A DNA stretch of 64,000 nt from Streptomyces fodineus (GTDB lineage Bacteria; Actinomycetota; Actinomycetes; Streptomycetales; Streptomycetaceae): assembly GCF_001735805.1 (NCBI RefSeq), contig NZ_CP017248.1, positions 3,720,001-3,784,000 on the forward strand, read 5' to 3'. Positions 35,301 to 42,611 of this stretch are shown here, in pieces. Each line of letters opens with the position of its first letter. Within the stretch, counting starts at the first letter, position 1. The translations under genes and the position numbers were made by a program. The notes beneath the pieces were generated by a model. It did not search any database, was not told where the DNA came from, and was given only the letters and a program-made list of their open reading frames with translations.

Positions 35301-35911
35301 ATGATCCTTTCGGCCTCGGCACGGGCACGGCGCTCCGCCTCCAGGCGGTCGCCGGCCTCCGACAGCTTCACGCGGGACTCGGCGAGCGTGCGCTGGTGTC
35401 CCTCCAGCGCCTCGCGCAGCTCCGCGAGTTCCTGCGGGTCGGTCTCCGGCGTCTCGGCGGGGAGCGTGGGCGGGACGAACGCGGTCACCGCGCGGGTGCC
35501 GCCCATGGCGCGGTCGAAGAGGTCGCCGAGCTGCCAACACAGTTTCAGAGCTTCCAGGGCCCTGGTGGTGTCGAAGAGGTGGTTGTGCGCGGCGTCGTTG
35601 CGGCCCCGGCGCAGCTTGTGGAACGCGTCACGGCTCCAGCCGACGAGGACGCCGGCCCGGGTCAGAGCGTTGATGCGGTCGACCTGGTTCGTCCCCTGGA
35701 CACGCGTGCCCGTCCGCGTGACGAACTCCTCGGCCAGCACCTCGCCGAACTGGCCGGCGCTGACGTAGGCGGCGTTCGGATTGGTGAAGACGGTGAGTTC
35801 GGCCTGGGAGCCGTAGATGGCGAGCAGCGGCTGGTACCCGTACAGGCGTCCGAAGTTGGGGGACGCCTTCGCCAGCTCCCGAAGCCGCTTGTCCACGCTC
35901 TCGTCGTCCAC
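32315..35911 (-). CDS. hsdR: Type I restriction endonuclease HsdR
   Basis: 1198 residues. N-terminal DUF4145-like helical domain (about 1-135) containing RRGRNDAAHNHLFD with an Arg-x4-His pattern; a coiled coil at about 160-235; the HsdR nuclease domain with GRADYVLYVGGRIVGVIEAK, i.e. Asp then Glu-x-Lys; then the translocase with Walker A QMATGAGKTFTA, Walker B/DEAD VIVVDECHRSIYG, motif III GLTATPTRQT, and motif VI region QMKGRGARS. The C-terminal domain (about 950-1198) is the HsdM/S-binding helical part. First gene of the operon; stop overlaps hsdS start by ATGA. Confidence 0.95.
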   Translation of the reverse strand: MDDESVDKRLRELAKASPNFGRLYGYQPLLAIYGSQAELTVFTNPNAAYVSAGQFGEVLAEEFVTRTGTRVQGTNQVDRINALTRAGVLVGWSRDAFHKLRRGRNDAAHNHLFDTTRALEALKLCWQLGDLFDRAMGGTRAVTAFVPPTLPAETPETDPQELAELREALEGHQRTLAESRVKLSEAGDRLEAERRARAEAERIIASAEQAKATYAAQVEELRAQVAELRATHQQRYDVERLKPRPVASAARDAIVERAQRPAPLNEVQAREKIDTMLAKAGWLVQDRADANPLAGTGVAIREFTLATGRADYVLYVGGRIVGVIEAKREGTPLAGALAQNERYAAGVLKEHAMAVWRRDEPFAFRYATTGTETYFLNRVDPDARSREVFAFHRPDTVLAWMRYADEHPDAPTFRAALRTRMPLLETHGLRMAQVEAITGLEGSLAADRPRALIQMATGAGKTFTAVTETYRLLRYAGARRILFLVDRNNLGRQARAEFDKYRTPDENRKLTDLYNVDMLGRGGLQETSSVVISTIQRMYALLKGEPLEDGPETEDREDDATSPLDESYVADEPITVEYNPDVPIESFDVIVVDECHRSIYGLWRGVLEYFDAHLVGLTATPTRQTKGFFDNNEVSRYTYEQAVADGVNVDFDIVRIKTDLRDEGAVATIEAGTTVRIRDRQTRAQRYEELDEDFTYTAPQIGRTVITEDEVRAVLTLYRDNWKRWFPGRADVPKTLIFAGPYDDHADEVLKQVKQVFGRGDEFAKKITYRSRDNGDDPEALINDLRNSPRLRVAVTVDMIATGTDVKPLECVIFLRPVKSPVMFEQMKGRGARSIDADDLKAVTPEAAPDLKKDRFVLIDAVGVTDSPLVDARPLIPAGAQRGVPLAKLLDKAGTRSLTADEAETLARRLARIDRQLGSEERDLLVEASGGVSLADLARRITDAVDVDTQDRARHEGGPELAQKLVQDAVAPLTARPKLRKLILEIRHQQDLTYDETTEVKVTELREIPREERARKELAEWNSLLEKEQRDENAAIRVALGSGAKVPPREARAALKELAGRIRATNRSWTTGVLWDHYEQLGKAAAGPGKEAGLGDLMRIIRFELGADDELRPYRTVVEERFEGWLLRQRQAGVEFTEDQLWWLERIKNAIAVDVGIEPGDFSVAPFSERGGGRGFMRAFGDKDRALELLDELNQELA

Positions 35912-36040
35912 CCTCCGGCCCCCCAGCCTCGCTCGTCCAGGACGGCACAGCTTACGGAGTCGGGTGGTTACAGGCAGCGGAATCGGACAGCCGGCGACCG
36001 GATCGGGTGGTCAGCCGTCCAGCCGCCACCACGGCGGCCG

Positions 36041-36235
36041 TCAGAACTTGATGCTGCTGATCATGCTGGCGACGTTGGTCGTCAGCTGGCTGATCGTGGG
36101 GGCGACGGTCGAGGAGGCGAGGTAGAAGCCGAGCAGCATGCAGACGAGCGCATGACCGCCCTTCAGCCCCGACTTCTTGATCAACAGGAAGACGATGATC
36201 GCCAGCAGCACCACCGCCGAAATCGAGAGTGCCAC
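36041..36235 (-). CDS. Very small two-helix membrane protein
   Basis: 64 residues from GTG 36235 (GGAGGTGAG upstream). Two hydrophobic segments: MALSISAVVLLAIIVFLLIK and GGHALVCMLLGFYLASSTVA, separated by a basic turn KKSGLKGG, then a polar tail. A member of the small, widespread Streptomyces membrane proteins of unknown function; some relatives are found near plasmid-spread or conjugation genes, but nothing here proves such a role. Located just upstream of hsdR on the same strand (129 bp). Confidence 0.7.
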   Translation of the reverse strand: MALSISAVVLLAIIVFLLIKKSGLKGGHALVCMLLGFYLASSTVAPTISQLTTNVASMISSIKF

Positions 36236-36399
36236 GGCGGCTCACCTCCAAAGATCGCCAGATCTAGATCAGTTGAGCAAATCCATGCAGACGCCAGCAG
36301 GTTCATACCCACAGTGCGGTAGTGATCATAACTATCCGTACTCGCGCATCGCGCGGCGCACGGCCGCACAAGGGGGCGCATGGCCAATATGGTCGGGGT

Positions 36400-38534
36400 A
36401 TGACGACCGAGACGACCGAGTCTGACTCCTTCCCCCGTCGGTACGCCCGGACACAGCGGTTCACGCTCGGCGCGCCGCGTGCGTTCACCGTGGCGCCCGA
36501 CGGTTCGCGTGTCGCGTTCCTGCGCTCCGGCTCCGGCAGCGACCGGGCCAACTCCCTGTGGGTCATGGATCTTCCGGGGGGCGAAGAGCGTCTCGCGGCC
36601 GACCCCGGCACCCTCCTCGGCGGCGCCCGCGAAGAGCTCTCGGCCGAGGAGCGGGCGCGCCGCGAGCGCAGCCGGGAGGGGGGTGCCGGCATCGTCGGCT
36701 ACGCCACCGACAGCGCCCTGGAGTTGGCGTCTTTCGCCTTGTCAGGGCGGCTTTTCACAGCCGAGCTGCGGGCCGGGACGGCGCGTGAACTCCGGGTTCC
36801 GGGGCCGGTGATCGACCCGCGTCCGTCGCCCGACGGGCGGCACATCGCGTACGTCGCCCAGGGCGCGCTGCGGGTCGTGGGCGCCGAGGGTGAGGGCGAC
36901 CGGGCGCTCGCGGAACCGGAGTCGGGGCAGGTGACCTACGGCCTGGCCGAGTTCATCGCGGCCGAGGAGATGGGGCGTTCGCGGGGCTTTTGGTGGGCGC
37001 CGGACGGGGACCGGCTGCTCGTGGCGCGGGTGGACGACACGCCGGTGCGGCGGTGGTGGATCGCGGACCCGGCCCGGCCGGACTGTGAGCCGACCGACAT
37101 CGCGTACCCGGCCGCGGGCACACCGAACGCGGAGGTACGGCTGTTCGTGCTCGGCCTCGACGGGGCGCGCACGGAGGTGGCGTGGGACCGGTCCCGCTAT
37201 CCGTATCTGGCCCGAGTGCACTGGTCAGCGGCGGGTGCGCCGCTGTTGCTGGTGCAGGCGAGGGACCAGCGCGGCCAGCTGTTCCTGGCGGTGGACCCGG
37301 ACAACGGGGCGACCCGGATGGTGCACGCGGACGAAGATCCAAGTTGGCTTGAATTGTTCGCCGGAGTGCCCTGCTGGAGCCCCTCCGGGCAGCTTGTCCG
37401 TATCGCGGACGAGGGCGGCGCGCGGGTGCTGGCGGTCGGCGAACGGCCCTTGACCAGCGACCAGTTGCACATCCGGGCGGTACTGGACGTGGGCGCCGAC
37501 GACGTGCTGGTTTCCGCCTCGGCGGGAGCGGAGGCGCAGGAGCCGGAGACCGGCGAGATCCATGTGTACCGGGTGAACGAGCTGGGTGTGGAGCGCGTGT
37601 CGCAGGAGCCCGGCGTGCACTCGGCGGTACGCGCCGGGGGCGTGACGGTACTGGTGTCCGCGACGCCGGACAGCCCGGGCACTCGTGTCCAGGTGCTGCA
37701 TGACGGAAAACCGGCGGCGACTGTCCGGTCGTACGCCGAAAATCCTGGTTTGTCCCCGCGAGTGACCCTCACCCAGGGGGCGCACGCCGCATTCCGTGCG
37801 CCGTGCTTATGCCGCGGGACTACCCCGGCGACGCTCCGCTGCCCGTACTCATGGACCCCTACGGCGGCCCGCACGGCCAGCGGGTGCTCGCCGCGCACAA
37901 CGCCCACCTCACCTCCCAGTGGTTCGCCGACCAGGGTTTCGCGGTGGTCGTGGCCGACGGCCGGGGCACCCCGGGGCACTCGCCCACCTGGGAGAAGGCG
38001 ATCCGGGACGAGCTGGCGGCCGTCGTACTCCAGGACCAGGTGGACGCGCTGCACGCGCTCGCCGGGGAGTACCCGCTGGATCTGGGCCGGGTCGGCATCC
38101 GAGGCTGGTCCTTCGGCGGATATCTGGCCGCGCTGGCGGTGCTGCGGCGCCCCGATGTCTTCCACGCGGCGGTCGTCGGCGCCCCCGTCACCGATCTGCG
38201 GCTGTACGACACCCACTACCAGGAGCGCTACCTCGGGCACCCGGAGGAGCAGCCGGAGGTCTACCGCCGCAACTCGGTGATCGACGACGCGGGTCTGGTC
38301 GACCCGGCCGAGCCGCACCGCCCGATGATGATCATCCACGGGCTGGCGGACGACAACGTCGTCGTCGCCCACTCCCTGCGGCTGTCCTCCGCCCTGCTCG
38401 CCGCGGGGCGCCCGCACGAGGTGCTGCCGCTGTCCGGGGTGACGCACATGACCCCGCAGGAGACCGTCGCGGAGAACCTGCTGCGGCTGCAGCTGGACTT
38501 CCTCCGGCGTTCGCTGCCACACCGGGACAATTGA
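36400..38534 (+). CDS. S9-family dipeptidyl peptidase IV-like, interrupted by a one-base frameshift
   Basis: About 711 residues if repaired. Frame A (36400 to about 37780) encodes the N-terminal beta-propeller with the DPP IV Glu-Glu motif EFIAAEEMGRSRGFWWAPDG at about residues 184-203. Frame B (about 37776-38534) encodes the alpha/beta-hydrolase domain: RRIPCAVLMPRDYPGD, VLMDPYGGPHGQRV, nucleophile GWSFGGY, Asp in LADDNVVV, and His in GVTHM. The frames join with Q-G-G-A-R-R if one G is added to the G5 run 37776-37780. As given, frame A ends at 38280 without catalytic residues. The enzyme would release Xaa-Pro dipeptides. It sits beside three peptide importers. ATG 36400 lacks a strong ribosome-binding site. 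Confidence 0.88.
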
Positions 38535-38631
38535 CCGTCAACCGCGTTAACACGCAGGCAACTCCACGGAAGCGGTACCGATATACGGACGCGCGAGGCT
38601 GATCAGCGTACGGCCGTGCGGGTGCCGTGAG

Positions 38632-38663
38632 CGGGCCGGGATGCGCCATGTCATCCCGGCCCG
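38632..38663. terminator. Bidirectional terminator between peptidase and operon 1
   Basis: CGGGCCGGGATG (38632-38643) and its exact complement at 38652-38663, 8-nt loop, with additional pairing of outer GTACGGC/GCCGTAC. It lies between convergent genes. Confidence 0.8.
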
Positions 38664-38691
38664 TTGCCGTACCCCCTGCTCCCCTGCACCC

Positions 38692-39735
38692 CTACTCCCC
38701 CTCCGCCGGAACCACCTGTTTCTCCTCCGCGAAGTGGCAGGCCGAGTCATGGGCCGCCGGGCCGGAGGTGTCCCGGAAGGCGGCCGGTACCGCGAGGGCC
38801 GGCACCTCCCGGGCGCAGCGCTCCTGCGCCTTCCAGCAGCGGGTGCGGAAGCGGCAGCCGGTGGGGATGTTCGTCGGGGACGGCACGTCCGAGCTGAGGA
38901 TGATCCGCTCGCGGTGTTCGCGGGCCTCGGGATCCGGGACCGGGACCGCCGACAGCAGCGCCTGGGTGTAGGGGTGCGTGGGGTGGTCGTAGATCTCGGC
39001 GTCCCGGCCGATCTCCACGATCCGGCCCAGGTACATGACGCCGACCCGGTCGGAGATGTGCCGCACGATGGACAGGTCGTGCGCGATGAAGACGTAGGAG
39101 AGGTCGAACTCCGACTGCAGCCGGTCCAGCAGGTTGATCACCTGGGCCTGGATCGAGACGTCCAGCGCGGAGACGGGTTCGTCGGCGACGATGATCTCCG
39201 GGCGCAGGGCCAGCCCCCGTGCGATTCCGATGCGTTGGCGCTGGCCGCCGGAGAACTGGTGCGGATAGCGGTTGACGTACTCCGGGTTGAGGCCCACCAC
39301 GTCCAGCAGCTCCTGGACCCTGCGGCGGCGGTCGCCCTTGGGCGCGGCCTCGGGGTGGATGTCGTACGGCTCCCCGACGATGTCGCCGACGGTCATACGG
39401 GGGTTGAGGGAGGTGTAGGGGTCCTGGAAGACCATCTGGATGTTGCGGCGTACGGATTTCAGCGCGCGGCCGGACAGCCGGGTGATGTCCTCGCCCTTGA
39501 AGCGGATGGACCCCGCCGTCGGCCGTTCCAGATTGCAGAGCATCTTGGCGAGCGTCGACTTGCCGCAGCCCGACTCGCCGACGATGCCGAGGGTTTCGCC
39601 CCTGGCGAGGGTGAAGTCGACGCCGTCGACGGCCTTCACCGCGCCGATCTGCTTCTTGAACAGGATGCCCCGGGTGAGCGGGTAGTGCTTGACGAGCCCG
39701 GTCACCTCGAGGATCGGCTCAGCGATCGTGGTCAT
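38692..39735 (-). CDS. Oligopeptide ABC importer ATPase, DppF-type (operon 1)
   Basis: 347 residues. Walker A GESGCGKSTLAKML, Q loop MVFQDPYTSLNPR, signature FSGGQRQRIGIARGLAL, Walker B IIVADEPVSALDVS, switch His AHDLSIVRH. The oligo/dipeptide C-terminal domain contains the four-Cys cluster GCRFRTRCWKAQERC ... CHF. Last gene of operon 1 and overlaps the DppD-type gene by 17 bp. DppF and DppD types form the heterodimeric motor. Confidence 0.93.
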   Translation of the reverse strand: MTTIAEPILEVTGLVKHYPLTRGILFKKQIGAVKAVDGVDFTLARGETLGIVGESGCGKSTLAKMLCNLERPTAGSIRFKGEDITRLSGRALKSVRRNIQMVFQDPYTSLNPRMTVGDIVGEPYDIHPEAAPKGDRRRRVQELLDVVGLNPEYVNRYPHQFSGGQRQRIGIARGLALRPEIIVADEPVSALDVSIQAQVINLLDRLQSEFDLSYVFIAHDLSIVRHISDRVGVMYLGRIVEIGRDAEIYDHPTHPYTQALLSAVPVPDPEAREHRERIILSSDVPSPTNIPTGCRFRTRCWKAQERCAREVPALAVPAAFRDTSGPAAHDSACHFAEEKQVVPAEGE

Positions 39736-40702
39736 CGAGGCACTCCCTCCAGAAGTGGCAGGCGCTGCCGCGGGTGCCGGAGACCTCGTACAGCGGGGGT
39801 TCGTCGGTGCGGCAGACGTCCTGCGCCATCGGGCAGCGGGGGTGGAAGGAGCAGCCCGGCGGGATGTTCATCAGGTTCGGCGGCAGGCCCTTGATGGCGT
39901 ACAGCTCCTGGCCCTTCTGGTGCAGGCGCGGGATGGAGTCCAGCAGGCCGCGGGTGTAGGGGTGGGCGGGCGCCTTGTAGATGTCGCGGACCGGCGCGGA
40001 CTCGACGATCTTCCCGGCGTACATCACCGCGATCCGGTCGGCCACGTCCGCCACGACCCCGAGATCGTGGGTGATGAGGATCAGCCCCATGTGGTACTCG
40101 CGCTGCAACTCCGCGAGCAGGTCCATGACCTGGGCCTGCACGGTGACGTCCAGGGCGGTGGTGGGCTCGTCGGCGATGATGAGCGCCGGCTCCAGGGCCA
40201 GCGCCATGGCGATCATGATGCGCTGGCGCATACCGCCGGAGAACTGGTGGGGGTAGTCCCGCACCCGCTGGGCGGCGGCCGGGATCCGCACCCGTTCCAT
40301 CAGCTCGACGGCCTTGGCCCGCGCGTCCTTCTTCGACATCCCGCGGTGCACGACGAACATCTCGCCGAGCTGGTCTCCCACGGAGATGACGGGATTGAGC
40401 GCCGACAGCGCGTCCTGGAAGATCATCGCCATCCCGGCGCCGCGGATCCTCCGCCGCTCCTCCTCCTTCAGCGTGAGCAGGTCCTGTCCCTGGAAGAGGA
40501 TCCGCCCGCCGGTGATCCTGCCAGGCGGCATGTCGAGGATCCCCATCACGGCCTGCGCGGTCACCGACTTCCCCGACCCCGACTCCCCGAGCACGGCAAG
40601 GGTCTCCCCCGCGTCGACCTCGTAACTCACCCCGTTGACGGCGTGCGCGACCCCGTCCCGCGTCCGGAACTCCACCCGCAGCTCCCGCACTTCGAGCAGC
40701 AC
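39719..40702 (-). CDS. Oligopeptide ABC importer ATPase, DppD-type (operon 1)
   Basis: 327 residues. Walker A GESGSGKSVTAQAVMG, Q loop MIFQDALSALNPV, signature FSGGMRQRIMIAMALAL, Walker B LIIADEPTTALDVT, switch THDLGVVAD. The C-terminal GCSFHPRCPMAQDVC...CHF cluster is present. The SGSGKSV and SGGMRQR variants separate DppD from DppF types. Seven bases downstream of the permease gene. Confidence 0.93.
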   Translation of the reverse strand: MLLEVRELRVEFRTRDGVAHAVNGVSYEVDAGETLAVLGESGSGKSVTAQAVMGILDMPPGRITGGRILFQGQDLLTLKEEERRRIRGAGMAMIFQDALSALNPVISVGDQLGEMFVVHRGMSKKDARAKAVELMERVRIPAAAQRVRDYPHQFSGGMRQRIMIAMALALEPALIIADEPTTALDVTVQAQVMDLLAELQREYHMGLILITHDLGVVADVADRIAVMYAGKIVESAPVRDIYKAPAHPYTRGLLDSIPRLHQKGQELYAIKGLPPNLMNIPPGCSFHPRCPMAQDVCRTDEPPLYEVSGTRGSACHFWRECLDDHDR

Positions 40703-40709
40703 GCCGCCC

Positions 40710-41690
40710 TCACCTCAGCTTCGGGTCGAGGGCGTCGCGGACCGCGTCGCCGAGCATGATGAAGGCCAGGACCGTGACGGCGAGGGCGCCCGAGGGCCAC
40801 AGGAGGGCGTGGGGGGCGTTGCGGACGTAGGGGGAGGAGGCGGAGATGTCGATGCCCCAGGAGACGCTGGGCGGTTTCAGCCCCACGCCGAGGTACGACA
40901 GGGTCGCCTCCAGCGCGATGTAGGTGCCGAGGGCGATGGTCGCGACGACGATCACCGGCGCCACGGCGTTCGGGGCGATGTGCCGCAGCAGGATGCGGGA
41001 GTCGGAGGCGCCGAGCGCGCGGGCGGCCTGGACGTAGTCGTTCTGCTTGGCGGTGATGACCGAGCCGCGGGCGATGCGGCCGATCTGCGGCCAGCCGAGC
41101 AGCACCATGAAGCCGATCACCGGCCAGACCGTGTTGCTGGTGACCACGGAGAGCAGGACGAGACCGCCCAGGACGACCGGGATGGCGAAGAAGATGTCGG
41201 TGATCCGGGACAGGATCGAGTCCCAGACGCCGCCGAAGTAGCCGGCCAGGGCGCCCAGGACCGACCCGAGTACGGCCACCCCGAGCGTCGCCAGCACGCC
41301 CACCGTGACGGACGTACGGGCGCCGTAGACCGTGCGCGTGTACACGTTGCAGCCCAGGCCGTCGTACCCGAAGGGCGCGCCCGGCCCGGCGCCGTCCTGG
41401 GCCTTGGCGAGGTCGCACGTCAGGGGGCTGCCGGAGGCGATCGCCGAGGGCCACAGGGAGATGAAGACCAGGAAGAGGATCACCACGGCGGAGATCAGGA
41501 AGACCGGGTTGCGGCGCAGGTCGCGCCAGGCGTCGGACCACAGGGAGCGGGGCCTGCCCGCCGGGCCCGTGCCTTCGGGGCCGCCCGGGGTCCGCTCCAG
41601 GGTGGCCGCCTCGCTCGCGCCGAGGTCCATCGCGCCGCCCATGCCGGTCCCGGCGATCGCGCCCTCGGGCTCGTACGGCGGTTCAGGCAT
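40710..41690 (-). CDS. Oligopeptide ABC importer permease, DppC-type (operon 1)
   Basis: 326 residues. Cytoplasmic N-terminus with DAWRDLRRNPVFLISAVVIL, then the OppC N-terminal helix, a periplasmic-type loop with Cys pair (TCDLAK ... GLGCNVYTR), and five further helices. The EAA loop is QAARALGASDSRILLRHIAP. Ends in GDAVRDALDPKLR, typical of the DppC family. Overlaps the DppB-type gene by 8 bp. Confidence 0.92.
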   Translation of the reverse strand: MPEPPYEPEGAIAGTGMGGAMDLGASEAATLERTPGGPEGTGPAGRPRSLWSDAWRDLRRNPVFLISAVVILFLVFISLWPSAIASGSPLTCDLAKAQDGAGPGAPFGYDGLGCNVYTRTVYGARTSVTVGVLATLGVAVLGSVLGALAGYFGGVWDSILSRITDIFFAIPVVLGGLVLLSVVTSNTVWPVIGFMVLLGWPQIGRIARGSVITAKQNDYVQAARALGASDSRILLRHIAPNAVAPVIVVATIALGTYIALEATLSYLGVGLKPPSVSWGIDISASSPYVRNAPHALLWPSGALAVTVLAFIMLGDAVRDALDPKLR

Positions 41691-42603
41691 AGCGGATCCT
41701 CGGGTCGAGTACGGCGTACAGAAGGTCGACGAGGAGGTTGGCGACGAGGAAGACCAGGACGAGGACGGTCACGAAGCCGACGACGGTCTGGGTGTTCTGG
41801 CGCAGGATGCCCTGGTAGAGCTGGAAGCCGACGCCGTGGATGTTGAAGATCCGCTCGGTGACGATCGCACCGCCCATCAGCGCGCCGATGTCGGCGCCGA
41901 TGAAGGTGACCACGGGGATCAGCGAGTTGCGCAGCAGGTGACGGACGACGACCCGGTGCCTGGGCAGGCCCTTGGCGATCGCCGTACGCACGTAGTCGGC
42001 CCGCTTGTTCTCCGCGATGGAGGTGCGGGTCAGCCGGGTGACGTAGGCGAGCGAGACGGAGGCCAGGACCAGGCCGGGCACGATCAGCTCGCCGAAGGTC
42101 GCGTACGCCGAGACGGACGGTCTGATCCAGCCCCACTGGACGCCGAGCAGCAGCTGGAGCAGCAGCCCGGTGACGAAGGTGGGTACGGAGATCACCACCA
42201 GGGTGCCCAGCAGCACCCCGGTGTCGACGGGCCGGCCGCGTCTGAGGCCCGTCAGCACGCCCAGCGTCACACCGATGACGATCTCGAAGAGGATGGCGAC
42301 GATCGTGAGCCGGATGGTGACGGGGAACGCCGTGCCCATCAGCTCGGTGACCTTCTGGCCGTTGAAGGCGGTGCCGAAGTCGCCGGTGAACAGGTTGCCC
42401 ATGTAGGTCGCGTACTGCTGCCAGAGCGGCTTGTCCAAGCCGAACTCCCGCTTGAGCTGGGCGGCGGTCGCCGGGTCGCAGGCCCGCTCGCCGCACAGGC
42501 CCGCGATGGGGTCGCCCATCACGTTCACCATCAGGAAGATCAGCAGCGTCGAGCCGATGAACACCGGGATCATCTGCAGCAGCCGCCTCGTCACATAGCG
42601 TCC
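41683..42603 (-). CDS. Oligopeptide ABC importer permease, DppB-type (operon 1)
   Basis: 306 residues from GTG 42603 (GTG 42591 possible). First helix RRLLQMIPVFIGSTLLIFLM, the family MGDPIAGLCGE...LKREFGLDKPLWQQY segment, EAA loop RTAIAKGLPRHRVVVRHLLR, and C-terminal DLLYAVLDPRIRYA. Directly follows the binding-protein gene (8-bp gap), unlike operons 2 and 3, where the binding protein lies between the permeases. Confidence 0.92.
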   Translation of the reverse strand, partial: GRYVTRRLLQMIPVFIGSTLLIFLMVNVMGDPIAGLCGERACDPATAAQLKREFGLDKPLWQQYATYMGNLFTGDFGTAFNGQKVTELMGTAFPVTIRLTIVAILFEIVIGVTLGVLTGLRRGRPVDTGVLLGTLVVISVPTFVTGLLLQLLLGVQWGWIRPSVSAYATFGELIVPGLVLASVSLAYVTRLTRTSIAENKRADYVRTAIAKGLPRHRVVVRHLLRNSLIPVVTFIGADIGALMGGAIVTERIFNIHGVGFQLYQGILRQNTQTVVGFVTVLVLVFLVANLLVDLLYAVLDPRIRYA

Positions 42604-42611
42604 CACGGGGA

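Noticed and set aside
32681..36322. A 1213-codon open frame on the plus strand opposite hsdR
   Set aside because: It is the GC-driven antisense shadow of hsdR; the sequence is Arg/Gly/Val-rich without domains, whereas the minus strand has all HsdR motifs.
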